A stretch of 44,303 nt of DNA from Faecalibacillus intestinalis (GCF_003024685.1 NZ_PYLQ01000022.1:1-44303), one strand, 5' to 3'; shown: positions 8,023-16,640, counted from the stretch's first letter. The notes: generated by a model from the letters alone, not told the origin. Program-made: numbers and translations.

Positions 8023-8832
8023 TTAACTCTCCTTTTTATAATGTATTTTCTGATGGGTAAAAGGATGAATAAAACTAATTTCAACACTATCCAAATAAAA
8101 TAAGTAATCTTCATTTGACCCATAAAGAAGATCTCCCACTAAAGGGTGACCAATAGAAGCCATATGTACTCTAATTTGATGGGTTCTTCCCGTTACTAAT
8201 TTGCATTCTACAAGTGTTTGATTTTTTTTATGCATTAAAGATTTATAATACGTCTTAGCATACTTACCATGATCATCAACAATTCTTTTAATAGAATCAT
8301 TACTTTTTAAAATAGGTCGATCAATAACGCCTTCCCCTTCTAAAATTCCTTCAACTAAACAATGATAAACACGTTCTACTTGTTTAATATCTTTAGAAAG
8401 CAATGCATGAGCTTGTGATGTTTTAGCAACCAACATATATCCTGATGTTTCTTTATCTAAACGATTTACTAAATGAATTGTACTTTTTAAACCAATTTGT
8501 TGATAGTAATACATTAATGCATGACATAAAGTATGGATTTGATATCTTTTAGTAGGAATACAAGGCATTTGGCTTTCTTTATCAATGATTATATAATAGT
8601 CATCTTCATAAATGATTTTTAAAGGAATATTTTCTGGTTGAATATTTGAGTTTTCTATTGGAAAAATAATTTCTAAACAGTCTCCTTTTTGAAGTAAACA
8701 TCTTACTGTTTGACTTTTTCCATTGACTAAGAAATCACCTTCCCTTTTAATCCTTTTAATCATTGCTTGACTAATTGGTAATTCTTTCAAATAATCTCTT
8801 AATAAAATCGTTTGTTCAATTTGATAACTCAT
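8023..8832 (-). CDS. RluA/RluD-family pseudouridine synthase
   Basis: This enzyme converts specific uridines of structured RNA, usually 23S rRNA, to pseudouridine. The 269 residues start with an S4-like RNA-binding region (about 8-60). The catalytic core follows, with catalytic Asp126 in NRLDKETSG and the later motif GRTHQIRVHMASIGHPLVGD. The canonical HRLD is NRLD here, so the histidine before the arginine is missing, a tolerated change in the family. The start overlaps the NAD kinase stop as ATGA (8829-8832). The same gene pair and order occurs in Bacillus subtilis (nadF-yjbO). The target uridine cannot be predicted. Confidence 0.92.
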   Translation of the reverse strand: MSYQIEQTILLRDYLKELPISQAMIKRIKREGDFLVNGKSQTVRCLLQKGDCLEIIFPIENSNIQPENIPLKIIYEDDYYIIIDKESQMPCIPTKRYQIHTLCHALMYYYQQIGLKSTIHLVNRLDKETSGYMLVAKTSQAHALLSKDIKQVERVYHCLVEGILEGEGVIDRPILKSNDSIKRIVDDHGKYAKTYYKSLMHKKNQTLVECKLVTGRTHQIRVHMASIGHPLVGDLLYGSNEDYLFYLDSVEISFIHPFTHQKIHYKKES

Positions 8833-9608
8833 GAATTAATAAATGCCCTTCTAACTCTTTTAATAAAAGACATTTCTTTATATTCAATAAAACGAACAGA
8901 CTTACGCCCAATCGTAATCTCAATACTTTCAACATCCTCTAATTCTAAATGAATATGATCGATTCCAATCAAAGAATGGTTAAAATGATTTCCAACTAAT
9001 TTAATCGTTTGACTTTCATCTAAAATCAAACTTGAACCTAAAGAACGATATGCATTATGATGAATTCCTGCAACTTCTGTAAGTTGCATCAAAGGAATAC
9101 CTGGATAAATGATAGAACCACCTAAAGATTTATTATAAGCAGTCGATCCAGAAGGAGTTGAAACACATAAACCATTCCCTCTAAAAACTTCTAATAAAAC
9201 ATTACCAATATACACATGAATAACCTGTGCTTGTAAACCTTGATCTAATCTTAATTCATTTAAAGCATAATATGTTTGAAAAGAGTCTTTTTTATTAATT
9301 TTAATTTCTAACATATATCTTTTCATCGTCTTAAATTGTCTAGAAGTCACATCTTTTATAAATTGATCCACTTCATCAATTTGGTAATCTGTATAAAATC
9401 CTAAGGTTCCTGTATGTATACCTACAAAACAACAATCAACATTTAAATATTGATGTACAGCTTCTAAAATAGTTCCATCTCCTCCAATTGAAATAACAAG
9501 ATCTGGATTTTTTTCATCATAAATAAAAAAGTTTTGTAAACTTTCTTTAATTTTCAAAGCTGTTTTTTTAGAAAGATCATCATTTCTAACCATTAATGCA
9601 TATTTCAT
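8829..9608 (-). CDS. nadK: NAD kinase
   Basis: This cytoplasmic enzyme phosphorylates NAD to NADP. The 259 residues fit the short Gram-positive form. GGDGT at residues 42-46 is the catalytic and nucleotide motif. GIHTGTLGFYTDY follows, and the NAD-binding block TPSGSTAYNKSLGGSIIYP is present. The start ATG 9608 has a GGAGGGAAGAAAG site. It is co-transcribed with the pseudouridine synthase and divergent from the CYTH gene. A 63-base gap holds both promoters. The assignment is firm. Confidence 0.95.
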   Translation of the reverse strand: MKYALMVRNDDLSKKTALKIKESLQNFFIYDEKNPDLVISIGGDGTILEAVHQYLNVDCCFVGIHTGTLGFYTDYQIDEVDQFIKDVTSRQFKTMKRYMLEIKINKKDSFQTYYALNELRLDQGLQAQVIHVYIGNVLLEVFRGNGLCVSTPSGSTAYNKSLGGSIIYPGIPLMQLTEVAGIHHNAYRSLGSSLILDESQTIKLVGNHFNHSLIGIDHIHLELEDVESIEITIGRKSVRFIEYKEMSFIKRVRRAFINS

Positions 9609-9671
9609 CTTTCTTCCCTCCGTATAGATGTATTATAATATATCTAGAGCATTTAAGCAAAGAGGTATCAT

Positions 9672-10241
9672 ATGGAACATCTAGAAATTGAATTTAAAAT
9701 GTTATTAAAAGAAAATATATTTAAAAAAATATTATCTGATTATAAAAATCAAATCAAAGACAGTTATCAACAAACCAATTATTATCTTTTTCATCCTCTA
9801 TTGGAAAAGAAAAAATACTCACTCAGAATTAGAGAAAAAAAAGGTCATTACGAACTCACATTGAAAAGACCTTCAACTATTGGTCTGAATGAATTAAATA
9901 TAGATATTAATAAAGAAATTAAAGATGCTATTTTTAATCATCAACATATCAATAATGAAATCTTTGATATTTTAGAAAAAGAAAATATTTATATCAAAGA
10001 TTTAACATGTGGATATTATTTAAAAACAACACGTCATGATATTATTTTACCCGATGGTGTTTTATCCTTAGATGAAAATGAATATAACCATCATCATGAT
10101 TATGAAATAGAATTTGAAGTGGAGGATTATGATCAAGGACTTCAAACATTCAAAAAAATCATTCAACCTTATCATTTAGAATATAAACAAAACTGTTTAA
10201 GTAAAATCAAACGAATGTTAGAAACATTAAAAAACGAATAA
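9672..10241 (+). CDS. CYTH-domain protein (YjbK-like)
   Basis: CYTH proteins form a tunnel-shaped triphosphate-binding enzyme, for example inorganic triphosphatase or adenylate cyclase of class IV. The signature ExExK is at residues 5-9 (EIEFK). It is followed by the alternating charged strands YSLRIREKKGHYELTLKRP and ending in KQNCLSKIKRML. The 189 residues match YjbK of Bacillus, which lies beside NAD kinase there too. The activity is probably triphosphatase, but this is inference. The start has a GAGGT site 5 bases upstream. Its stop codon is inside the terminator shared with the convergent GGDEF-EAL gene. Confidence 0.88.
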   Translation: MEHLEIEFKMLLKENIFKKILSDYKNQIKDSYQQTNYYLFHPLLEKKKYSLRIREKKGHYELTLKRPSTIGLNELNIDINKEIKDAIFNHQHINNEIFDILEKENIYIKDLTCGYYLKTTRHDIILPDGVLSLDENEYNHHHDYEIEFEVEDYDQGLQTFKKIIQPYHLEYKQNCLSKIKRMLETLKNE

Positions 10242-10264
10242 GTCACATACTTATTCGTTTTATA
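10231..10264. terminator. Bidirectional terminator between the CYTH and GGDEF-EAL genes
   Basis: AACGAATAAGT pairs with ACTTATTCGTT across a 5-base loop (10233-10259), with A and T runs at either side so that it works both ways. It includes the CYTH stop codon and ends at that of the GGDEF-EAL gene. Confidence 0.88.
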
Positions 10265-11909
10265 TTTCATAGCTTTCCATAAACACACTTAAAGAAACCG
10301 ACCTACCATAATAGAATCCTTGAATATAATCTGGCTTTAATAACATAATACGTTCAAGTTCTTCCTTTTCTTCTATTCCTTCAATACAAATCTTAACACC
10401 TACGCTATGAGCCATATCCACCATATGTTTTAGCAACATATTTTCATACTCATTTGAAAGTGCATTTTTCATCAATGTTCGATCTATTTTTATATAATCT
10501 GGTTTTAAATTATAAAGATAGTGGAAATTAGAATATCCTGTTCCAAAATCATCTAAAGCAAGTAAGATATTTTCTTTCTTTAAACCATTACAAAAATCAA
10601 TAAAGTTTTTATTAGATTCAATAAAACCACTTTCTGTAAGTTCTATAACCAATTGATTATTTTCTATTTTATAATTTTTTATAATATTTAAAATATCATT
10701 TAATGCTGGTGTTTTTAACACTTGAACATAAGACATATTAATTTGTACTTTAATATTTGAAAACATACTTACAGCTTTTAATGATTGATCTAAAACCCAT
10801 CTACCTACAGGAATAATCAAATCACTTTCCTCTAATAATGGAATAAATTCTAGTGGTGAAATTTTACCAAATTCATCACATTCAAATCTAAGCAATGCTT
10901 CCATACTATGAATCTTTTCTGTTTTCATATCAATAATTGGCTGAAAATAAACTTCAAATCCTTTAAATTGTTGGTTAACTGCTTTATGTAATTCTTTTGT
11001 TAATTTATTTTTTCTTAAAAACTCTTGATAAGCTTCCTGCTTAAAAATCGTATATGTATTTTTTCCATTTATTTTCGATTGATTTAAAGCAAATTCTGTC
11101 CATTGCATAATAGAATTATAACTTTTATTAGGATAATCATGAAAATCTAGAATACCTGCAGAAATCGTTAAATAAATATCATAATTAATAGATTCTACAT
11201 AACGTGTAATACTTCTACGTATTGCTTTATAAAGATCTCTTGCATCTTCTTTACTGCCAACAACATCCATCACAATAAACTCATCAGCGACAATCCTATA
11301 AAGTTGTTGATTTTTAGTTAATAACTTTTTAATACAATTTCCAACTTGTTTTAAAGCAACATCTCCATATTTTACACCGAAATTTTCATTAATATTTTTA
11401 AAATCATCAATATCAATTCTTAAAATAAAACCTTGATTAATATCTTCATGAATTGGATAAATCAAATTCTTAAAACTCATTTCACCTAACAAACCACTAT
11501 CATTATCCGCAACTTGTCTTTTTCCAATTTCATTAATACAGCCAATAATATATTTAACATTCCCATCACGATCCTTAATCGATTTACTTCGACAGTTGAT
11601 CCAAATAGGAATACCGTCTTTTCCAATCCAACGATATTGTAAATTATGAAAACTCTTTTTACCTGAAACCATTTTATTCATATCAGATAATAACATTTCT
11701 AAATCATCTTTATATACAAATTTTTTATGTGCTGGTAAAGAATCACTAAACTCATAGCTTGGTATATTAAATCTTTTCATAGCATGTGGGGAAATAAAAT
11801 AATTATCTCGATCAATATCCATCACAAATAAATAATCATCAATACATTGATCTAAAATAAGTATAATTTCTTTATACGTCTTTATAGCCTTTGCATCTAA
11901 TCTATCCAT
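10260..11909 (-). CDS. PAS-GGDEF-EAL protein, probable cyclic-di-GMP phosphodiesterase
   Basis: The 549 residues have no membrane segment. A PAS domain (about 20-135, with YRWIGKDGIPIWINCRSK) is followed by a GGDEF domain (about 150-295) and an EAL domain (about 305-545). The GGDEF signature is VADEF at 207-211, so both glycines of the active site are lost, while the metal-binding IDIDDF is kept. It should not make cyclic-di-GMP but may still bind GTP. The EAL domain keeps its key residues: Glu337 (EAL), Asn391, Glu423 (ELTE), Asp453-Asp454 (DDFGTG), Lys474, Glu510 and Gln530. Hydrolysis of cyclic-di-GMP is therefore likely. It follows the unknown membrane protein gene by 20 bases and is probably co-transcribed. 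Confidence 0.92.
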   Translation of the reverse strand: MDRLDAKAIKTYKEIILILDQCIDDYLFVMDIDRDNYFISPHAMKRFNIPSYEFSDSLPAHKKFVYKDDLEMLLSDMNKMVSGKKSFHNLQYRWIGKDGIPIWINCRSKSIKDRDGNVKYIIGCINEIGKRQVADNDSGLLGEMSFKNLIYPIHEDINQGFILRIDIDDFKNINENFGVKYGDVALKQVGNCIKKLLTKNQQLYRIVADEFIVMDVVGSKEDARDLYKAIRRSITRYVESINYDIYLTISAGILDFHDYPNKSYNSIMQWTEFALNQSKINGKNTYTIFKQEAYQEFLRKNKLTKELHKAVNQQFKGFEVYFQPIIDMKTEKIHSMEALLRFECDEFGKISPLEFIPLLEESDLIIPVGRWVLDQSLKAVSMFSNIKVQINMSYVQVLKTPALNDILNIIKNYKIENNQLVIELTESGFIESNKNFIDFCNGLKKENILLALDDFGTGYSNFHYLYNLKPDYIKIDRTLMKNALSNEYENMLLKHMVDMAHSVGVKICIEGIEEKEELERIMLLKPDYIQGFYYGRSVSLSVFMESYEI

Positions 11910-11929
11910 AAATACCCCTTCTTTTTATA

Positions 11930-12760
11930 CTAGTAATAATAATGATAATGATTTTTCTTTTTTAAAAAAGCATTTACAATTAATAAAATAATACCTACAA
12001 AGAAATAACTAGCTCCACATATATACATATATTTAATAGAAGTTAATTGAATTGTCATTGTAGAAGATGCCATTGCTGTTAATCCTAAAATTATCGTAAA
12101 AGAAATCAAGAATGTCATAATTCCACAAACCATATAACTTACTGATAAACATTTTGTAATCAATCTCTCTTGAACTGAAATAAAAATAAGATAGGCTGTA
12201 GAAATAACTAATAAAATAGCACTCACAATAATATGTGTAGAATTTTTAAAGCTATATACTTTCTTTACGATCTTATATGTTTCTCCAGATTGTTCCATCG
12301 TATTTTCTACTCGACTTAATACTTTATCTTGTAAACCTTGTAAATCCATTTGATTGATAGCTTGATCATAAAGTGTTGTAAACGTTTCTTCATTTATTGA
12401 AGGATTCAAAATAGAATATACCTCATCTTTTTTATCTTCTAAAACTTGCTTTAATAAAGTTTCATCTAGAGTAGATGATTGATTATTTAAAACAGTATCA
12501 ATATATTCATTAACAAGTTCTTGCGTTTTTTCATCTTGTTGTAAAGAAGAAACAAGTGCTTGACTTTGGCTTTCGTCCATATTCATCATACTTAAAACAT
12601 TTTGACAAGTATCTTCTAAAGCATTTGTTACAGCCGTTGATTTAACAACTGTTGGTACCATATCATTAATAATCAAATGATTCATAAATAATGAAATTGC
12701 TAGATAAAAACATGAACAAATTAAAATAAGTGTCATTATAACTTTTAATATTTTTTTCAT
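11930..12760 (-). CDS. Unknown membrane protein with a helical extracytoplasmic domain
   Basis: The 276 residues begin with a membrane helix (about 5-25). A polar, helix-rich segment of about 145 residues follows, rich in Gln, Glu and Asp and without cysteine motifs. Three or four membrane helices follow (about 175-265), and the end is basic and His/Tyr-rich. The layout predicts the polar segment outside the cell. I do not recognise a family. The gene at 22346-23122 has the same layout. It lies between spx and the GGDEF-EAL gene. A terminator separates it from spx, but only 20 bases separate it from the EAL gene, so a link with cyclic-di-GMP signalling is possible and unproven. Confidence 0.75.
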   Translation of the reverse strand: MKKILKVIMTLILICSCFYLAISLFMNHLIINDMVPTVVKSTAVTNALEDTCQNVLSMMNMDESQSQALVSSLQQDEKTQELVNEYIDTVLNNQSSTLDETLLKQVLEDKKDEVYSILNPSINEETFTTLYDQAINQMDLQGLQDKVLSRVENTMEQSGETYKIVKKVYSFKNSTHIIVSAILLVISTAYLIFISVQERLITKCLSVSYMVCGIMTFLISFTIILGLTAMASSTMTIQLTSIKYMYICGASYFFVGIILLIVNAFLKKKNHYHYYY

Positions 12761-12770
12761 ATTGTCTCCT

Positions 12771-12799
12771 AAAAAAGAATCAATCTAATGGCTTGATTC
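12771..12799 (-). terminator. Terminator of spx
   Basis: On the minus strand GAATCAA pairs with TTGATTC across 9 bases, followed by six T. The spx stop codon is inside the loop. Confidence 0.8.
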
Positions 12800-13252
12800 C
12801 TTTTCTCTATCCCTTTCATATTCTTTTTTAAAATTCAAACAATCTTTATTGCTGAATTGTGGACAACGATCCATATCATGACATTCAGCTAACTTTCTAA
12901 GTTCTTTAGGAATAAAGACTCTTATTTCTTCAGCATTGTAACCAACTTGAAATCTTCTTTCATCAATCATAATTGGTCTTTTTAAAACTGATGGATTTTC
13001 CTGTATAAACTTAATTAAATCATTGATTTTCATTGAATCAATGTCAATATCATTTTCTTTAATAATTTTGCTTCTTTTGGAAATAATATCATCCGTACCA
13101 TTTTCACTACGTTCTAATAATTCTCGAAGTTCTGATTCTTTTAATAAAGTAGAAAAAATATTCTTTTCTACATAAGGTATTTGATTTTCATTTAACCAAG
13201 ATTTTACTTTTCTACAAGAAGCACAACTTGGGGCGGTATATATACGTATCAT
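12785..13252 (-). CDS. spx: Spx-family redox regulator with a cysteine-bearing C-terminal extension
   Basis: Spx binds the alpha-subunit C-terminal domain of RNA polymerase and switches on thiol-stress genes when its CxxC motif is oxidised. Here the switch is Cys10-Ala-Ser-Cys13, at the same positions as in Bacillus. The rest follows the family (ERNIFS-like EKNIFST, GTDDIISKRSK, KRPIMIDERRFQVGYNAEEIRVFIP). The protein is 155 residues against about 131 in Bacillus. The extra tail has Cys124, His125, Cys130 and Cys138 and a charged end instead of the usual LAN end. I chose ATG 13252 because AAAGGAGTGA precedes it; an ATG 11 codons upstream has no such site. It is divergent from the trpS T-box leader. 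Confidence 0.93.
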   Translation of the reverse strand: MIRIYTAPSCASCRKVKSWLNENQIPYVEKNIFSTLLKESELRELLERSENGTDDIISKRSKIIKENDIDIDSMKINDLIKFIQENPSVLKRPIMIDERRFQVGYNAEEIRVFIPKELRKLAECHDMDRCPQFSNKDCLNFKKEYERDREKESSH

Positions 13253-13317
13253 ACAATCACTCCTTTGTAAATAATTATACAACAATTTTAAACTTTGTAT
13301 ATCTTTTTTTAAATATC

Positions 13318-13346
13318 TTGATTTTTATAGATGAGCTCATTATAAT
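13318..13346 (+). promoter_or_regulatory. Promoter of the trpS T-box transcript
   Basis: TTGATT (13318-13323) and TATAAT (13341-13346) with 17-base spacing. Transcription should start near 13353, which gives a leader of about 230 bases. Confidence 0.75.
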
Positions 13347-13352
13347 GTTTTT

Positions 13353-13567
13353 AAAGACTTTGAAGGAACATAAGTAAATTATATTAAATGTTATAGAAAG
13401 CTTATGGTTGATGGAAATAAGCCATTGGTATAATAGAAATTGGGGTTCTGGAGTTACAAAAGGCACAAGTCTTTTGTCGCTAATCGCGTTAAAATCAAGA
13501 GCGTATATTTTATACGAATTAAGGTGGTACCGCGTTTATAACGTCCTTTTTTAAGGACGTTTTTTAT
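13353..13567 (+). promoter_or_regulatory. T-box riboswitch leader controlling trpS
   Basis: A T-box leader binds uncharged tRNA and lets transcription proceed when the amino acid is scarce. The hallmark AAGGTGGTACCGCG, with TGGTACCGCG at 13525-13534, is complete. It precedes the terminator ACGTCC-loop-GGACGT with a T run (about 13540-13566); the T-box sequence would form the antiterminator. Upstream are an AGAAAGC-like stem I start (about 13393) and a specifier region with TGG, the tryptophan codon, at 13441-13443 (a second TGG is at 13449-13451). A small hairpin CGTATA-TTTT-TATACG lies at 13502-13516. The tRNA-Trp specificity agrees with the gene it controls. Confidence 0.93.
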
Positions 13568-13584
13568 TTTAAGGAGGAAAATTT

Positions 13585-14580
13585 ATGAAAAGAATGTTGA
13601 GTGGCATCAAGCCAACAGGAAGAGTAACTTTAGGAAATTATATAGGAGCTATCAAACCTTTTGTTTCTTATCAAGATGAATATGAAATGATTGTTTTTGT
13701 TGCTAACTTACACAGTATGACAATTTATCAAGAACCAAAGGATTTAAGAAAAAATACAAAAGATTTGATTTCTTTATATTTAGCAGCTGGATTAGATCCT
13801 AAAAAAGTCACACTATTTTTACAATCTGATGTTTTAGAACATGCTCAACTTGGTTGGTATTTAGGATGTATGGTGTCAATGGGTGAATTATCACGTATGA
13901 CTCAATATAAAGATAAAGCAAGCAAACTTAAAAAAGATGAATCTATTGGAGCTGGTATTTTTAATTATCCTTCATTAATGAATGCTGATATTTTAATTTA
14001 TGATCCAGATTATGTCCCAGTTGGTGAAGATCAAAAACAACATTGTGAACTTGCTAGAGATATTGCTGAAAGATTTAATAATCGTTATAGTGAAACTTTC
14101 AAATTACCTGAACCACTTGTTCCAAAAGTAGGTGGACGTATTATGGACTTACAAAATCCTACAAAGAAAATGTCTAAATCTGATGAAACAGGTAAAGGAT
14201 GTATTTATATTTTAGATGATATTAATATTTCTAAAAAGAAAATCATGTCTGCTATCACTGATAGTGATAACGCTATTTACTATGATGTTAAAAATAAACC
14301 TGGTATTTCAAACTTACTTACTATTTATTCTATTTTAAGTGGTGAATCTATTGATGCACTTGTAGAACGTTATCAAGGTGTTGGTTATGGTCAATTTAAA
14401 AAAGATCTAGCTGAAGTTGTAGGTAATGAGTTACAAAAAATCCATGATAAATATAATGAAATCAATCAAGGTAACTATATCGATACAATTTTAAATGAAG
14501 GTGCTGATAAAGCACGTTATATGGCAAGAAAAAAACTTGCGAAAGTTGAAAGAAAAATAGGAATTACAATTAAGAAATAA
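13585..14580 (+). CDS. trpS: Tryptophan--tRNA ligase
   Basis: This enzyme charges tRNA-Trp with tryptophan in the cytoplasm. It is a class I synthetase of 331 residues, the usual bacterial size. The HIGH-type signature is at residues 11-21 (TGRVTLGNYIG), the ELARDIAERFN block follows, and KMSKS is at 195-199. The start ATG has an AAGGAGG site, and the gene sits directly behind a T-box leader with the matching specifier codon. It is convergent with the DUF3603 gene, as trpS and yjbA are neighbours in Bacillus. The identification is firm. Confidence 0.97.
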   Translation: MKRMLSGIKPTGRVTLGNYIGAIKPFVSYQDEYEMIVFVANLHSMTIYQEPKDLRKNTKDLISLYLAAGLDPKKVTLFLQSDVLEHAQLGWYLGCMVSMGELSRMTQYKDKASKLKKDESIGAGIFNYPSLMNADILIYDPDYVPVGEDQKQHCELARDIAERFNNRYSETFKLPEPLVPKVGGRIMDLQNPTKKMSKSDETGKGCIYILDDINISKKKIMSAITDSDNAIYYDVKNKPGISNLLTIYSILSGESIDALVERYQGVGYGQFKKDLAEVVGNELQKIHDKYNEINQGNYIDTILNEGADKARYMARKKLAKVERKIGITIKK

Positions 14581-14600
14581 GCATTGCTTATTTCTTTTTG
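14572..14600. terminator. Bidirectional terminator between trpS and the DUF3603 gene
   Basis: AAGAAATAAGC pairs with GCTTATTTCTT across ATT (14572-14596), followed by T on the plus side. Both genes' stop codons are within the stem. Confidence 0.88.
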
Positions 14601-15172
14601 TATTCCTTTTTAGTAAATTCATAGAATAGGATTTCATGTATAAATGTATAGCCCTTAGCTATTTTATTTTTTAAATGATTATATTTTTGGATACTTTGTG
14701 CATCTTCGATATTTAACTGTCTACATAACATCAAAAAATCATCATAATTTTCCATATAAAGTTCATCAATTCTTTGTTCAATAAATTGCTTTTTTAACCT
14801 TTCCTCTCTTGTTAGACCATATTCTTTCATTTCTCCTTCATCATACATTTGATAATGAATATTAGACAGTTCTAAAGCAGCAATCTTTTTATTCATTTTA
14901 TCACGATCACAAAAATCAAAAACACTTCGATAACAAAGCTTTCCTTGATCATCTGTTTCAATCGCTAAAGCATAATGACCATCTCCTATTGCAAATACTT
15001 TTTGACACAACTTTTGATCAAAAATGTGTAAACATCCATAAATAAAATCATGGAGTGTTTTTTGATCTACTTTAAAACATGAAAGTGTTGAAATGATTTC
15101 GATATCATCACCATTTGACCATTCATATGGCTCTAATAGTTCTTCATCTTCTTTAACCCAATTAACAATCAT
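14588..15172 (-). CDS. YjbA-like protein (DUF3603)
   Basis: This protein of 194 residues has unknown function. It resembles Bacillus YjbA in its start (VNWVKEDEE...EPYEW) and mostly in the block YGLTREERLKKQFIEQRIDEL, where YjbA has a GLTRKERQIKQ block. It has no signal, no membrane helix and no catalytic motif that I can name; Bacillus YjbA is somewhat longer. A GAGGAGG site precedes the start. Its position next to trpS, as in Bacillus, supports the assignment. Family membership is fairly likely; the role is unknown. Confidence 0.75.
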   Translation of the reverse strand: MIVNWVKEDEELLEPYEWSNGDDIEIISTLSCFKVDQKTLHDFIYGCLHIFDQKLCQKVFAIGDGHYALAIETDDQGKLCYRSVFDFCDRDKMNKKIAALELSNIHYQMYDEGEMKEYGLTREERLKKQFIEQRIDELYMENYDDFLMLCRQLNIEDAQSIQKYNHLKNKIAKGYTFIHEILFYEFTKKEYKKK

Positions 15173-15273
15173 TTTCTTCCTCCTTTTTCTTTATTATATG
15201 TCATCTCCATTAAAAAAATGTTTTTGTATATTTTTATAATATTTTCATATATAATGGGTGACGAGGTGAAATT

Positions 15274-16116
15274 ATGAGTTTAATTAAAGATATTATTGTC
15301 TATGCAATCTTAGGTGCTATTCAAGGTTTTAGTGAACCTATTCCTATCTCAAGTAGTGGACATTTAGTTTTATTCCAAAGTATTTTTGAAAAACTTGGTT
15401 TAATGGTTCCACAAATGAATGATGTTACTTTTGAAGTTATTGTTAATACTGGTTCGCTCATTGCTATCATGTTTTATTATCGCCAAGATATTATTCGTTT
15501 AATCAAATCCTTTTTCGGGTATATTGCTAAACCTCAAGAAAGAGATGAACTATTACCTGATTTTAGATTTTGTATGTTATTAATTGTTGCTACAATTCCT
15601 GCAGCAATTGGTGGTGTTCTTTTTAATGATTATATTGAACATGCTTTCTCTAATCCTAAATTAGTAGGTTGTTGTTTACTTTTAACTTCTTGTTTTTTAA
15701 TGCTTATTCACAAATTTGGATATAAAGGAAAAAGAACAACAAAAAACATGAATTTATGGGATGCATTAAGAATGGGATTTTTCCAATTACTTGCTTTACT
15801 TCCTGGGGTTTCTCGTAGTGGATCAACACTTACTGGTGGAATGCTTGGTGGTCTTGATCAAAAAGCAGCAAGAGATTTCTCTTTCTTTATGTTTATGCCG
15901 GTAAGCTTTGGAGCAATCATTTTAAAACTTAAACATTTTTTAACAAGTTCAACTGTCGCTGCATTATGGCTTCCATATTTAATCAGCTTTATTGTCAGTG
16001 GAATCGTTACTTATTTAGCACTTAATTTATTGTTTAGTATTTTAAATAAAAGAAAATTGAATTATTTTTCTTACTATTGTTTTATAGTAGGAATTATTGC
16101 AATTCTTTTCTTATAA
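15274..16116 (+). CDS. uppP: Undecaprenyl-diphosphatase (BacA/UppP)
   Basis: This integral membrane enzyme removes a phosphate from undecaprenyl diphosphate, so that the lipid carrier of cell-wall synthesis can be reused. It also gives bacitracin tolerance. The 280 residues have several membrane segments and both signature regions. The first is GAIQGFSEPIPISSSGHLVL (about 13-32), where the usual EFLP is EPIP. The second is LLPGVSRSGSTLTGG (about 175-190). The start ATG follows GACGAGGTGAA, with a TATAAT at 15250-15255. It is a single gene ended by a hairpin shared with ridA. The identification is firm. Confidence 0.95.
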   Translation: MSLIKDIIVYAILGAIQGFSEPIPISSSGHLVLFQSIFEKLGLMVPQMNDVTFEVIVNTGSLIAIMFYYRQDIIRLIKSFFGYIAKPQERDELLPDFRFCMLLIVATIPAAIGGVLFNDYIEHAFSNPKLVGCCLLLTSCFLMLIHKFGYKGKRTTKNMNLWDALRMGFFQLLALLPGVSRSGSTLTGGMLGGLDQKAARDFSFFMFMPVSFGAIILKLKHFLTSSTVAALWLPYLISFIVSGIVTYLALNLLFSILNKRKLNYFSYYCFIVGIIAILFL

Positions 16117-16121
16117 TATAC

Positions 16122-16155
16122 AAAAAAGAGATTTCAAAAACGAAATCTCTTTTTT
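16122..16155. terminator. Bidirectional terminator between uppP and the RidA gene
   Basis: GAGATTTC pairs with GAAATCTC across AAAAAC, flanked by six A on the left and six T on the right, so it acts in both directions. Confidence 0.92.
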
Positions 16156-16157
16156 AA

Positions 16158-16532
16158 TTATTTTTTAGCGATAACTTCTACTTCAATTAAAGCCCCTTTA
16201 GGAAGTTTAGCAACTTCTACAGCAGATCTTGCTGGATAAGGTTCTACAAAGTATTCAGCATAAATACCATTTACTGTTGTAAAATCATCCATGTTATCTA
16301 AAAAGACAGTTGTTTTAACAACATTTGAAAATGATAATCCTTGGCTATCTAATAATCCTTTCACATTTTTTAAAGCTTGATGAGCTTGTGCTTCGATTCC
16401 TTCTGGCATTTCACCTGTACTTGGTACTAGAGGAATTTGTCCTGAGAAAAAATACATATCCCCTACTTGTATTCCTTGACTGTATGGACCAATAGCTCCT
16501 GGAGCTTGATCTGTTTTCACTACATTTTTCAT
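16158..16532 (-). CDS. RidA-family enamine/imine deaminase
   Basis: RidA proteins hydrolyse reactive enamine or imine intermediates, such as 2-aminoacrylate made by PLP enzymes, and so protect metabolism. The 124 residues span the whole family. The active-site Arg102 is in YPARSAVEVAKLPKG, and the C-terminal ALIEVEVIA contains Glu117/Glu119. The start has an AAGGAGG site. It is a single gene, divergent from the patatin-like gene. A serine pathway with a PLP enzyme (serC) lies nearby, but no operon link exists. Confidence 0.94.
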   Translation of the reverse strand: MKNVVKTDQAPGAIGPYSQGIQVGDMYFFSGQIPLVPSTGEMPEGIEAQAHQALKNVKGLLDSQGLSFSNVVKTTVFLDNMDDFTTVNGIYAEYFVEPYPARSAVEVAKLPKGALIEVEVIAKK

Positions 16533-16640
16533 TTTTTAATCCTCCTTGCCATATAATTATAACAAACTCTTCATATATTAAAATGATAAAGTTGTATTTT
16601 TTTTATGAAAAAGTATAATTATTGAAAAGGATGTGTTTTT

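Noticed and set aside
13275-13466. A 63-codon open frame on the minus strand upstream of spx
   Set aside because: It overlaps the trpS promoter and T-box leader, has no ribosome site and encodes a low-complexity sequence.
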